Part shown: piece after piece, positions 42,047-50,163 of the stretch | Position numbering within the stretch: position 1 is the first letter of the stretch | Layout of the letters: the number at the start of each line of letters is the position of its first letter | Assembly (NCBI RefSeq): GCF_001884235.1 | Contig: NZ_MAOI01000073.1 | Location: 1-64,000, forward strand | Direction: 5' to 3' | From: Bacillus paramycoides | GTDB taxonomy: Bacteria > Bacillota > Bacilli > Bacillales > Bacillaceae_G | Length of the DNA stretch: 64,000 nucleotides | Position numbers and translations under genes: made by a program | The notes under the pieces: generated by a model | Database searches by the model: none | Seen by the model: only the letters and a program-made list of their open reading frames with translations | Told to the model about the DNA's origin: nothing

Positions 42047-43423
42047 TTATTTAGGAAGCTCAACCCGAACAGTCGTCCCTTCCCCCTTCGTACTATATAC
42101 CGAAACCTTTCCATTATGCAGTTCAACGATCTTCTGTACAATAGATAATCCTAAACCACTACCTTCTATATTTCTCGTTCTTGCTGTATCTACTTTATAA
42201 AAACGATCAAATATACGGTCCATTTCTTCTTTTTCCATACCGATTCCGTTATCTGATATAGAGATCATTACGCTAGATTCTAATTCTTCTACAACAAATT
42301 CAACGGTCCCACCATCGTTTGAAAACTTAATGCTATTCGTAAAAATATTGCTCCATACTTGATGAAGTAAGTTTTCATCGCCTTTTATGACGATGTCCGG
42401 CACGTCAAATTCAACGGCTATATCTTTCTCACGCCACTTCCATTCTAGCATAAAAATGACGTCTTTAATTTGCTTTTGTAGATGGAATTCTTTTATTTGT
42501 AGAACCTTTTCTTCTTTATCTAAAGAAGCTAGCGTCAGCAATTGTTTACAAAGATTAGACATTCGCTTACTTTCGCCCTCAATAATTTTCAAGTAACGTT
42601 TTCTTTCATCTTCACTCATATTCTCCGATTGTAACGTTTTCGAAAAACCTTGTATCGACGAAAGTGGCGATTGGAATTCATGAGAAACGTTAGAAACGAA
42701 CTCTTGTCTCATTTGGTCTAATTCTTTTATACTTTTCGTCATCTTTTGAAAATTAGTTGCTAGCGTACCAATTTCATCTTTTCGATTTTCATCTAATTCG
42801 ATATCATATTCACCACTTGCAATCTTTTTGGTAGCTTTCGTAAATGTTCGAATTGGACGAACGATATAACCTGCTGCAATCGCTATAAAAATGATACTTA
42901 ATACAACGATAAAACCGAGTAGTACCGCTAGAAAAATTCTCATCTCACCAAATTGTTGCTGAATGTCAGGACGGATGAATAGAGCATACTGTTTATCACC
43001 ATGTTTTAATGGGACACCTACACTATTAATTAATTCATTATCGAAAAACCCTGTAATAAACAAGCGGGTTGGATATGTGGAAACGCCATTAAATGTTTCA
43101 CCTTGCAATACTTTATGAACTGTATCATCACTAATAGTTATCTTACGAAACGCATTCCCAATACGCTTTCCATTCTTTTGATCATCTACAATATAAATTT
43201 CATATCCTAATTTCGCAATAGATTGTAAGTATGCCTCTTTATTTTCTTCACTTTGCTTTTCATATAATGATTTGACTTCTTCAGCATACTTTAAAATCTT
43301 TTCACTATTATAAGGCTTTAACTTCACTTGATAATATACATTCGTTAATAAAAAGCCAATTATACTACTAAGTAGCATAATGCCAACTGTCATAAAAACA
43401 AATCTAGAATACAGTGATTTCAT
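42047..43423 (-). CDS. hssS: Heme-sensing histidine kinase HssS
   Basis: A 458-residue sensor kinase. TM1 at ~8-28, extracellular sensor domain ~30-165, TM2 (FLAVLLGFIVVLSIIFIAIAAGYIV, ~166-190), HAMP ~190-240, HisKA with His248 in NVSHEFQSPLSSI, and HATPase with N-box (WSNIFTNSIKF ~360), GIGM and GSGLGLSIV. It matches HssS in size and order. It reports heme or heme-caused damage and phosphorylates HssR. It lies two bases downstream of hssR in one operon (start of hssS 43423, stop of hssR 43425). Confidence 0.88.
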   Translation of the reverse strand: MKSLYSRFVFMTVGIMLLSSIIGFLLTNVYYQVKLKPYNSEKILKYAEEVKSLYEKQSEENKEAYLQSIAKLGYEIYIVDDQKNGKRIGNAFRKITISDDTVHKVLQGETFNGVSTYPTRLFITGFFDNELINSVGVPLKHGDKQYALFIRPDIQQQFGEMRIFLAVLLGFIVVLSIIFIAIAAGYIVRPIRTFTKATKKIASGEYDIELDENRKDEIGTLATNFQKMTKSIKELDQMRQEFVSNVSHEFQSPLSSIQGFSKTLQSENMSEDERKRYLKIIEGESKRMSNLCKQLLTLASLDKEEKVLQIKEFHLQKQIKDVIFMLEWKWREKDIAVEFDVPDIVIKGDENLLHQVWSNIFTNSIKFSNDGGTVEFVVEELESSVMISISDNGIGMEKEEMDRIFDRFYKVDTARTRNIEGSGLGLSIVQKIVELHNGKVSVYSTKGEGTTVRVELPK

Positions 43424-43424
43424 C

Positions 43425-44102
43425 TTATTTCAACTCCAACTTATAACCGAGTCCACGTACTGTTTTAATTTGAAAATCATCTGTTCGTTTTGAGAAACGA
43501 TCTCTAAGTCGTTTCACATGAACGTCAACTGTCCGTTCATCCCCTTCAAAGTCCATTCCCCACACTAACTCAATTAATTCTTCTCTCGAAAATGTTCTTC
43601 CAGGATAACTAGCAAGCTGCGATAATAATTCGAATTCCTTTAATGGAAGCAAAATCGTCTGACCGTTACACTTCACTTCAAATCCTTTTCGATCAATTGT
43701 CGTTCCGTGCAATGTAATAATGTCGGCACTAAGCATTTGATAACGACGCAATAAAGCTTTCATACGGAAAATTACTTCAGCTGGCTCAAATGGTTTTACA
43801 ATATAATCGTCAGTACCAGAAATGAATCCTTTTTCTTTATCAACTAACTGATCTTTTGCAGTTAATAAAATAACAGGTATATCATGATACTTTCGAATTT
43901 CTTCGCATAACGTATAGCCATCAATAAACGGCATCATAATATCCACTATCGCAAGGTGAATATTTTCTTTCTCTAATATGGACTGTGCTACCTTTCCATC
44001 TTCAGCCTCAAAAACTTTAAACCCCTCTTTTTGTACATGGTAATGTAATAACTCTCTAATATGTTTGTCATCATCAGCTAATAAAATATGTATCATTTTC
44101 AT
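43425..44102 (-). CDS. hssR: Heme-response regulator HssR
   Basis: A 225-residue OmpR-family response regulator. Receiver domain with acidic pocket DDD at ~10-12, phosphoacceptor Asp54 (AIVDIMMPF), Thr82 and Lys106 region (SGTDDYIVKPFEPAEVIFRMKALLRRY); winged helix from ~130 (LPLKEFELLSQLASYPGRTFSREELIELVWGMDFEGDERTVDVHVKRLR). The segments GFISGTDDYIVKPFE and WGMDFEGDERTVDVH are close to S. aureus HssR. Start at ATG 44102 after GAGAGGG; ATG at 44096 is an alternative. Targets the direct repeat upstream of hrtBA. Confidence 0.9.
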   Translation of the reverse strand: MKMIHILLADDDKHIRELLHYHVQKEGFKVFEAEDGKVAQSILEKENIHLAIVDIMMPFIDGYTLCEEIRKYHDIPVILLTAKDQLVDKEKGFISGTDDYIVKPFEPAEVIFRMKALLRRYQMLSADIITLHGTTIDRKGFEVKCNGQTILLPLKEFELLSQLASYPGRTFSREELIELVWGMDFEGDERTVDVHVKRLRDRFSKRTDDFQIKTVRGLGYKLELK

Positions 44103-44280
44103 TAAACCCTCTCTTGTTCATCCTTCTACATTCTTACATTAAGAAAGAATTGGACTTTTTGCAAGAAAAAGAAAAACAAAATGCTATGACACGGTTGTTT
44201 GGAATACAGTTGGATTAGTATGGTAATGTAGCTTTGGAATAAAGATTGATAAATACTACCCAACAAGCAAACATTTTACG

Positions 44281-44434
44281 ATAAAGTAAAACTTTAATCA
44301 GAGGGGGGCCATCCCCCTCTGATTATTAGCCCACAACAATCGGGCTTTTACGGGCAGTTAATCTCCTACCTAACTTCCTCACATGTGCCGAATTTTGAGG
44401 TGGGAGTCTTACTGCCCGCAAATAGCGGGATAAA
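44281..44434 (+). repeat. bcr1-like repeat, full 154-bp copy
   Basis: From ATAAAGTAAAACTTTAATC to CCCGCAAATAGCGGGATAAA, flanked by ATAAA at both ends (TTTAT on the other strand), which is the bcr1 insertion signature as I recall. Internal inverted repeats CAGAGGGGG / CCCCCTCTG (44300-44320 region) and CTGCCCGCAAATAGCGGG would fold into a stable RNA. Shorter copies are at 2811, 24429 and 29496. Confidence 0.75.
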
Positions 44435-44541
44435 TAAAAAGAATCTATTTTGAAAAAAGATTGATCAAAATAGATTCTCATACTTTCGCATTAAGATATA
44501 TTTTTATAAACAAATTCTAACTCTTTTTAAGTAGCCTCTTA

Positions 44542-45381
44542 TTAAGCCTTAGAAATATCAACAAATCCTTCCCCAAACACATCACGAACATCGTGTATAG
44601 CGATGAAAGCACTCGGATCAGTAGATTGAACAATCCGTTTTAACTTCATTACTTCTTGCTTATTAATAACAATATAAAGAATGTCCTTCGGGGTTTTTGT
44701 GTAATAACCATGACCTGAGTATACGGTAACCCCTCTGTCCATTAAGGTAGTCACCTGTTCGGCAATTTCATTCGGTTTATCAGAAATAATCGTAATGGCC
44801 TTTTTCGGATTCAAACCTTCGATTACAAATTCCATCACTTTTGTTCCTACATATAACATAATAATTGTCAGCATCAGCTTTTCTGCACCAATGATGAAAT
44901 AAGATGAAAAAGCAACTATTAAATCGAAAAACAACAGACCATAGCTAATGCTCCATCCTAAATACTTATGCGTCATCCTTGCTAAGATGGTAGTACCCGC
45001 TGTTGTTCCGCCAACACGAATGATTAGACCAATCCCGCATCCTATAAATACCCCTCCAAAAATGGCATTTACCAGCATTTCATTCGAAGCAATATTCCAG
45101 CCTTCTGTCAGATGAAGAAAAAGCGAGTTGGTAACTACAGCAATAATCGTATAAATTGTTGTTACCTTATTCAAAAATTTGTAGCCAACTATTAACAAAA
45201 TCGCATTTAAAATTAAGTTGACTAAGCCTGGTGACCATTCAAATAAATAGTAGGTAATAATCGTGATACCCGTTACCCCTCCTTCACCGAACTCGTTCGG
45301 GATAACAAACAAATTCACACCTAACGCAAAAAGGAATGCACCAATAATAATAAAAATAATGTCTGTGGTTCTTTTTTTCAT
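44542..45381 (-). CDS. YitT-family membrane protein
   Basis: A 279-residue protein with five to six helices in the N-terminal two thirds (DIIFIIIGAFLFALGVNLFVIP, LVNLILNAILLIVGYKFL, MLVNAIFGGVFIGCGIGLIIRVGGTTAGTTILARM, etc.) and a C-terminal soluble DUF2179 domain (~195-275, with KKAITIISDKPNEIAEQVTTLMDRGVTVYSG). Bacillus genomes carry several paralogues; function is unclear. ATG at 45381 follows GTGAGG with six bases between; the GTG at 45393 is inside that site. Confidence 0.85.
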   Translation of the reverse strand: MKKRTTDIIFIIIGAFLFALGVNLFVIPNEFGEGGVTGITIITYYLFEWSPGLVNLILNAILLIVGYKFLNKVTTIYTIIAVVTNSLFLHLTEGWNIASNEMLVNAIFGGVFIGCGIGLIIRVGGTTAGTTILARMTHKYLGWSISYGLLFFDLIVAFSSYFIIGAEKLMLTIIMLYVGTKVMEFVIEGLNPKKAITIISDKPNEIAEQVTTLMDRGVTVYSGHGYYTKTPKDILYIVINKQEVMKLKRIVQSTDPSAFIAIHDVRDVFGEGFVDISKA

Positions 45382-45961
45382 ACAGTACCTCACTTCTTAT
45401 AAAAATATTTATTCAGGCATAAACTCTCACCATTATATCGTGGAATATTCAAACCGAACAGTGGTTTGTTTTTATTTTAATATAAGATAACAAATCAACT
45501 TTATCCTATATTCACATGTAATTAAAAAAGTAAAACGACTTTATTTATTATGTACTACAAATAAAATTTTGATTTCACATACAATTCACGCTAAAAAATG
45601 AATATGAACACTCACTCGCACAAACTTCGAATAAAAAACAAATAGGCGAAGCCATAGAAATAGACTTCGCATCAAGCATTTGATCACAGAGATTTATATG
45701 AAATTTTATACCTGCTTATACCTCAGTATTGATTTCTATTTCAGTTTGTAGATTTCTATTACTATCCTCACTAATTCCAACTGATATCCTCTTAATTGGC
45801 TTCTACCTTCCGTCTCCCCACACTTATTAATGTAGATTCAAAATAAAGTTTAATCAAAATGGATTCTTCTCCAGCAGATTTAAGTTTATTTTTTATAAAC
45901 ATGCTATGTTCAAAAAGATACTTGCTATTGTATTTTATATTCATAAATTCCAGAAATAGAT
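45382..45961. other. Intergenic stretch with one recombinase-motif-like copy
   Basis: No gene. At 45531-45545 TAAAACGACTTTATT is close to the recombinase-adjacent motif of 8395-8410 (TTTAAACGACTTTATT). A small hairpin (GGCGAAG / CTTCGC) at about 45642-45667. Nothing else notable. Confidence 0.4.
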
Positions 45962-46231
45962 TTACTTATCTTTCTCCATATATTCTTTAATCTTTCGTTC
46001 TTCCCACTCTTTTCCGAATATCCCAAATGGAAAAGTTGTCAAACCGTGTATAAGGAGACCGATCCCCCAACCTCCAAGTGGATATAAAAACCATAATTCA
46101 CTTGAATCAGAGCTTACATTTATTAAAAAAAGCATCAAATTAACTAGTATATAGACCGTTAAATGAATGTAAAACGCTTTTAAATTCTCCATCCTTTTTT
46201 TAGCTCGTAAATAAATCTCATCTCGCTCCAC
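45962..46231 (-). CDS. 2TM-domain protein
   Basis: An 89-residue small membrane protein of the 2TM family: KRMENLKAFYIHLTVYILVNLMLFLIN (12-38) and LWFLYPLGGWGIGLLIHGLTTF (46-67), then FGKEWEERKIKEYMEKDK, the typical C-terminal FGxxWEExKI motif. In some bacteria this domain is fused to histidine kinases; alone its function is unknown. GTG start at 46231 with AGAGGTG seven bases upstream. Confidence 0.78.
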   Translation of the reverse strand: MERDEIYLRAKKRMENLKAFYIHLTVYILVNLMLFLINVSSDSSELWFLYPLGGWGIGLLIHGLTTFPFGIFGKEWEERKIKEYMEKDK

Positions 46232-46337
46232 CCTTAAACACCTCTTTCAATATTGTATTTTTTCACATTCACTCCAGTGTTAACATCATATTCTAATCGA
46301 AAATCCCTTATTCTCAAAAAAAATACAAAACAAAAAA

Positions 46338-46380
46338 GTACCCATCAAATTGTCATACACATGATAATTTGGTGGGTACT
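46338..46380 (-). terminator. Terminator of the exported-protein gene
   Basis: AGTACCCATCAAATT pairs with AATTTGGTGGGTACT (one G-T pair), followed on the minus strand by TTTTTTG. Confidence 0.85.
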
Positions 46381-46448
46381 TCATGATACTTTAGTTTTTA
46401 CATTTATTATTTGGAGTAAATTGCAAATAACGACTTATACTCGCCTTA

Positions 46449-47090
46449 TTAAGACCAGATCCACACATCATCATTATTTTCAAAATTGTTCTTTGCCTCA
46501 TAAACTTTTTCGATATGATCAACTGTGTTCCAGTTAATAGAACTTCCGCCCCAACCTACATACTTCATATTAATTTTCACTTTCTCACCCATATTAAACA
46601 CTTGTCCCTTTGTTAAGAAAACATCAATAATATCTTTCTTCCCATTTACCGATGGATACTCAACTACGACATATTTAGTAGAACCGACTCCCTCATCTTC
46701 CATCGTTCCTACTTTTGATACTTCTCCAATCACATAATCAGGTGAGCCATCTTCTTTCATGTGCATACCTAACTTGTTTGTTGTATTTTCAACTGTAGTC
46801 GCAACCATATATTCTGTAAAATTACGCATCATAGATCCAGTAGCTTTTACTTCGTCTCCTACTTTCACATTTGAAAGCGAATCAATATAAACGCTAACAG
46901 GTTCCTCATATTGCTTAGATTTCACAACAATCACACCATTATCTACTTCTACTACTCGTCCTTCTAACGTAGAGAAATTCGATTCAATAGAAGCAGCACT
47001 CGCTTTTGTTATTTCCAATCCTGGTAAATTCGTTCCTGATAATGCTGCGATACCTAAAGCACCAGCTAAGATTATTTTTTTCATACCCAT
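46449..47090 (-). CDS. Exported protein of unknown function
   Basis: A 213-residue secreted protein. Signal peptide 1-33: MGMKKIILAGALGIAALSGT..., cleavage likely after KASAAS. The mature part holds two beta-rich segments; LEGRVVEVDNGVIVVKSKQYEEPVSVYIDSLSNVKVGDEVKATGS (~43-87) and VIGEVSKVGTMEDEGVGSTKYVVVEYPSV (~117-145) resemble OB-fold-like DUF3221-type domains, although I am not certain. The C-terminus has NNFENNDDVWIWS. ATG at 47090 follows GGAGA by nine bases. A 19-bp palindrome 55 bases upstream is a candidate operator. Confidence 0.6.
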   Translation of the reverse strand: MGMKKIILAGALGIAALSGTNLPGLEITKASAASIESNFSTLEGRVVEVDNGVIVVKSKQYEEPVSVYIDSLSNVKVGDEVKATGSMMRNFTEYMVATTVENTTNKLGMHMKEDGSPDYVIGEVSKVGTMEDEGVGSTKYVVVEYPSVNGKKDIIDVFLTKGQVFNMGEKVKINMKYVGWGGSSINWNTVDHIEKVYEAKNNFENNDDVWIWS

Positions 47091-47145
47091 TGTGTAACAT
47101 CTCCATTCATGATGATTTTATTTGTTTGATTGGATACGACCAACC

Positions 47146-47164
47146 TGTAACTATTATAGTTACA
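47146..47164. promoter_or_regulatory. 19-bp palindrome upstream of the exported-protein gene
   Basis: TGTAACTATTATAGTTACA, perfect arms TGTAACTAT / ATAGTTACA around one base. It is two bases too long for a TnrA/GlnR site (TGTNA-N7-TNACA) and unlike PlcR, Fur or PerR boxes. It sits 56 bases upstream of the start at 47090, where a repressor would act. Confidence 0.5.
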
Positions 47165-47464
47165 TGTAAGAAAAATAACAACTACCTTTCCTATGCAATC
47201 TTGCATATCACAATTCTTAAGTATAAGGATCGATTCTCATTTGTTTCAATTAATCTTAAGTGCTAAGGGGCAACTGCTTATCAATAATCTATCTGCATAG
47301 ACATGCAATTTTTTCTAAAATAAAAGGGCCCTTTTAAGAACAATTAGTGGTTTTTTATCGAAAATCATTTTTAGAAAATTCAAAATTAAAGAAGGTTTTA
47401 CAAAATATTACACAGAATTATTTATCAATCGTAATTTGACAGGTAACTTTTTATTACGATTTGT

Positions 47465-47527
47465 TTTATTCTGCCTAATTCATGTAGGCAGACACAAATA
47501 AAAAAACAAAAAAAGGAGAGGTAAGAA
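47465..47527 (+). promoter_or_regulatory. Leader hairpin and ribosome site of the small exported peptide gene
   Basis: CTGCCTA / TAGGCAG (about 47472-47491) forms a short stem in the leader, then AAAGGAGAGG lies six bases before the TTG start at 47528. The hairpin may stabilise the mRNA. Confidence 0.5.
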
Positions 47528-47809
47528 TTGAAGAGAAAAATTGGTACAACTGTTGTAGGGTTATCCGTACTTGGTTTTGGTATTTTTGGTGTAAACATTG
47601 GGGATGGCGGAGTTGTTAAGGCTGCACATGGCGATACTCTTGCTCCTAAATTAGAAGCAGATGGCAATACAGGTGGGGCTCCAAAACAAGAAGGTCATGA
47701 ACATTTCCCCGCTTCTAAATTAGATTCACATGGTGATTCATGGGCTCCTGCTTTCAATAAAGGGGATACTCCTGCTCCTAAATCGGAAGCTCATGGTGAT
47801 ACTATATAA
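47528..47809 (+). CDS. Small exported protein with HGD-x-x-APK repeats, possible peptide-signal precursor
   Basis: A 93-residue protein starting at TTG 47528. Signal-peptide-like start (KRKIGTTVVGLSVLGFGIFGVN), then a soluble tail with short repeats: AHGDTLAPK (~33), SHGDSWAPA (~66), KGDTPAPK (~77) and AHGDTI (C-terminus). That pattern of short repeated peptides after a secretion signal recalls Phr, PapR or NprX-type pro-peptides, although no cognate Rap/RNPP receptor gene is nearby. I do not recognise the family. A good ribosome site and terminator make it a real transcript. Confidence 0.6.
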   Translation: MKRKIGTTVVGLSVLGFGIFGVNIGDGGVVKAAHGDTLAPKLEADGNTGGAPKQEGHEHFPASKLDSHGDSWAPAFNKGDTPAPKSEAHGDTI

Positions 47810-47813
47810 CACA

Positions 47814-47840
47814 AAAACCCTAGATCTCCGCTAGGGTTTT
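47814..47840 (+). terminator. Terminator of the small exported peptide gene
   Basis: AAAACCCTAG / CTAGGGTTTT around ATCTCCG, five bases after the stop. Confidence 0.85.
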
Positions 47841-48394
47841 CTCATTTTTATCTATGATACATCTCAAACAAACTTTCTCAACTTTTATTCCAGCAATGTA
47901 CATGTGGCATCATATTTATAGGATTCTACAGTGGAGCGGTGTCCCTGCATACGCTGAACATGGTACAGGTATCTAATTTACCCAAAAAGGAAACTACTAC
48001 GGTTTTAAATTATCCGTATTTCTTTTTAAAGAAAACCATTTCACGCGACAAAACGTATGTATACGTATGATTTACAATGTGATACACTGTACCCGAGAGA
48101 AATCTCCAATACATATGTGGTTTTCAAGTCTAAAAAATACACCTATTAACTAAGTGTATTTTTGTTTCCAACGCTTTTCTTTCTTCTCAGTCTCTTCATG
48201 ACTTCCCATTTTTCAGTGGTATATATACTTCTGGGTTATAGTCATGCAACATGCGAAACGGATTATTCTTCCAAAAATTATGTAAAGGTGTTGATAACCC
48301 ATTTGCAAGATGTAACATTCATGAAGCAAACTCCTTTCAAAGTTTCTCCCATCGAATTATTACATCTTTTTCATTTGACCCCTCAGCCTAATGA
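47841..48394. other. Gene-free stretch with one terminator
   Basis: A hairpin TACAC / GTGTA with A and T runs (48132-48163) is the only clear signal. A plus-strand fragment around 47947-47975 reads VPAYAEHGTG before a stop, perhaps a scrap of a lost gene. The plus frame at 48162-48398 has no ribosome site and overlaps the MaoC gene end. Confidence 0.4.
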
Positions 48395-48772
48395 TTAAAG
48401 AATTATTCCTGAAAAACTTCCCTTTAACACTTCTTTTTCAAGTTGGTTCATACATGTAAACGCCGCAGTAATTTTTGTACGATTTTTTTCATCTGGTTCA
48501 AATTGTTCAATCATTACGTCACAACGAATCGTATCACCGCTAAAAACAGGACGTAAAAATTCAAAATCCATTTTACGAGCCAATACATTATAATCACCAC
48601 CAACTTTTGTAGGCAGTGTTGATGTTAAAAGACCTTGTACAACAAATCGCCCTTGTTCATCTGGTGTAACATGATGAATTCCCTCATCCTTAGATACCTC
48701 CGTAAATAAGACAACATCCTCTTTTGTAAAAGTTCGCTCAAAGGTAATTTTTTCGCCTACTTGTAATGCCAT
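48395..48772 (-). CDS. MaoC-like hotdog-fold dehydratase
   Basis: A 125-residue single hotdog domain: MALQVGEKITFERTFTKEDVVLFTEVSKDEGIHH (1-34) with the Asp/His dyad of R-hydratases (the usual D-x-N-x-x-H appears as KDEGIHH), then LRPVFSGDTIRCDVMIE (~73-90). These proteins hydrate enoyl-CoA or act as accessory subunits. The Asp/Asn differences make catalysis uncertain. ATG at 48772 has AGGAGG seven bases upstream. Monocistronic. Confidence 0.75.
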   Translation of the reverse strand: MALQVGEKITFERTFTKEDVVLFTEVSKDEGIHHVTPDEQGRFVVQGLLTSTLPTKVGGDYNVLARKMDFEFLRPVFSGDTIRCDVMIEQFEPDEKNRTKITAAFTCMNQLEKEVLKGSFSGIIL

Positions 48773-48841
48773 CAATCTTCCTCCTCAAAAATATTCTCGA
48801 ATACACAGTTAACTAAAATAATGTTTCATTTGGTAAATAAG

Positions 48842-48873
48842 AAAACCCGAAATTCAAAATCATTTCGGGTTTT
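48842..48873 (-). terminator. Terminator of the serine operon
   Basis: AAAACCCGAAAT / ATTTCGGGTTTT around an eight-base loop, 30 bases after the DUF1015 stop. Confidence 0.8.
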
Positions 48874-48902
48874 AAAAACTACAGAAGTCTATTTTTCTAT
48901 AT

Positions 48903-50150
48903 TTACTTTAACGAATGAATAAACAACCCACTGCGAAGTTTCGGTTCAAACCACGTTGATTTCGGTGGCATAACTTCTCCGGCATCTGCAATCGCTAATA
49001 AATCTTCCATTGATGTCGGATATAATGCGAATGCTACTGTATAATCACCGCTATTAACGAGACGCTCTAGTTCTTCTAACCCGCGTATTCCACCGACGAA
49101 ATCAATGCGTGAATCCGAGCGTGGATCATGTATTTCAAGTACTTGACTTAATAAATGATCTTGTAAAATAGATACATCTAAACGTCTAACAAGATCATTC
49201 GCATCAAATGTTTCCTCTTTCACAGTGAGCTTATACCATTTCTCGTTTACATACATTCCAAATGATTTTGACTCATTTGGTTTATATGGAGAAACAGTTG
49301 CTTCTTCCACATAAAAATATTGCGCAATTTGCTTTAAAAATTGTTCTACTGATAAACCATTTAAATCTTTCACAACACGATTATAATCCCAAATAGATAG
49401 TTCATCATGAGGGAATAAAACAGATAGGAAGAAATTAAATTCCTCTTCCCCTGTATAATTCGGATATTGTTCTCTTCGCATTAGCCCAACTTTTGCCGCT
49501 GATGCCGAGCGATGATGCCCATCCGCAATATAAAGATTAGGAATCTCTTCAAATGCTGCTACTAATTTCGCAATCGCATCTTCATCTACAATCTTCCATG
49601 CTACATGCTCGACTCCGTCTTCTGCCGTAAATTTATAAATTGGTGCATGTTCCTCTTTCCAACTTGCAATAAATTGCGTCACTTCTTCTTTTGTACGATA
49701 CGTTAAGAAGATAGGACCTGTATTTGCGTCACACACATCTACGTGGCGAATACGATCTTGTTCTTTTTCATGGCGTGTTCGCTCATGTTTTTTAATTGTA
49801 TCATCCTCATACTCATCAATTGATGTACAAACAACAAGCCCAGACTGTGTTCTACCTTGCATCGTAAGTTGATAAATATACAGTGCTGGCTCCTCATCTT
49901 GAATGAATACTTCTTCTCGTATAAAGCGTTGTAAATTCTCACTCGCTTTTTCGTATACACTACTATCATACGGTGAAATCTCCGGGTCTAAATCAATTTC
50001 TGCTTTATCAATGTGTAAGAAAGAATATGGATTTCCCTTTACAACTTCTCTCGCCTCTTCACTATTTAATACATCGTAAGGTAAAGCTGCAACTTGCACT
50101 GCTTTTTCTTCTACTGGACGGATGGCCCGAAACGGTCGGATTTTTGCCAA
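48903..50150 (-). CDS. DUF1015 family protein
   Basis: A 415-residue protein of the DUF1015 family: LAKIRPFRAIRPVEEKAVQVAALPYDVLNSEEAREV at the start, YIADGHHRSASA (~212), and LYPTSMEDLLAIADAGEVMPPKSTWFEPKLRSGLFIHSL at the end, all diagnostic. In bacilli it follows serA and serC; a recently described role in D- or L-serine metabolism is plausible but I cannot show it. The TTG at 50150 has AGGAGA seven bases upstream, and the 12-residue longer GTG frame (50171) has none. It overlaps the serA stop region (50164). Confidence 0.85.
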   Translation of the reverse strand: MAKIRPFRAIRPVEEKAVQVAALPYDVLNSEEAREVVKGNPYSFLHIDKAEIDLDPEISPYDSSVYEKASENLQRFIREEVFIQDEEPALYIYQLTMQGRTQSGLVVCTSIDEYEDDTIKKHERTRHEKEQDRIRHVDVCDANTGPIFLTYRTKEEVTQFIASWKEEHAPIYKFTAEDGVEHVAWKIVDEDAIAKLVAAFEEIPNLYIADGHHRSASAAKVGLMRREQYPNYTGEEEFNFFLSVLFPHDELSIWDYNRVVKDLNGLSVEQFLKQIAQYFYVEEATVSPYKPNESKSFGMYVNEKWYKLTVKEETFDANDLVRRLDVSILQDHLLSQVLEIHDPRSDSRIDFVGGIRGLEELERLVNSGDYTVAFALYPTSMEDLLAIADAGEVMPPKSTWFEPKLRSGLFIHSLK

Positions 50151-50163
50151 GTTTATCTCTCCT

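Noticed and set aside
45531-45545. TAAAACGACTTTATT as a sixth recombinase-linked motif
   Set aside because: Close to the motif but 37 kb from the recombinase and in AT-rich DNA, so it may be chance.
47146-47164. TnrA/GlnR site
   Set aside because: The palindrome is 19 bases with nine between the TGTAA and TTACA halves, two more than the TnrA box.
47941-47976. Plus-strand VPAYAEHGTG peptide in the 47841-48394 gap
   Set aside because: Ten residues before a stop with no start; cannot be assigned.
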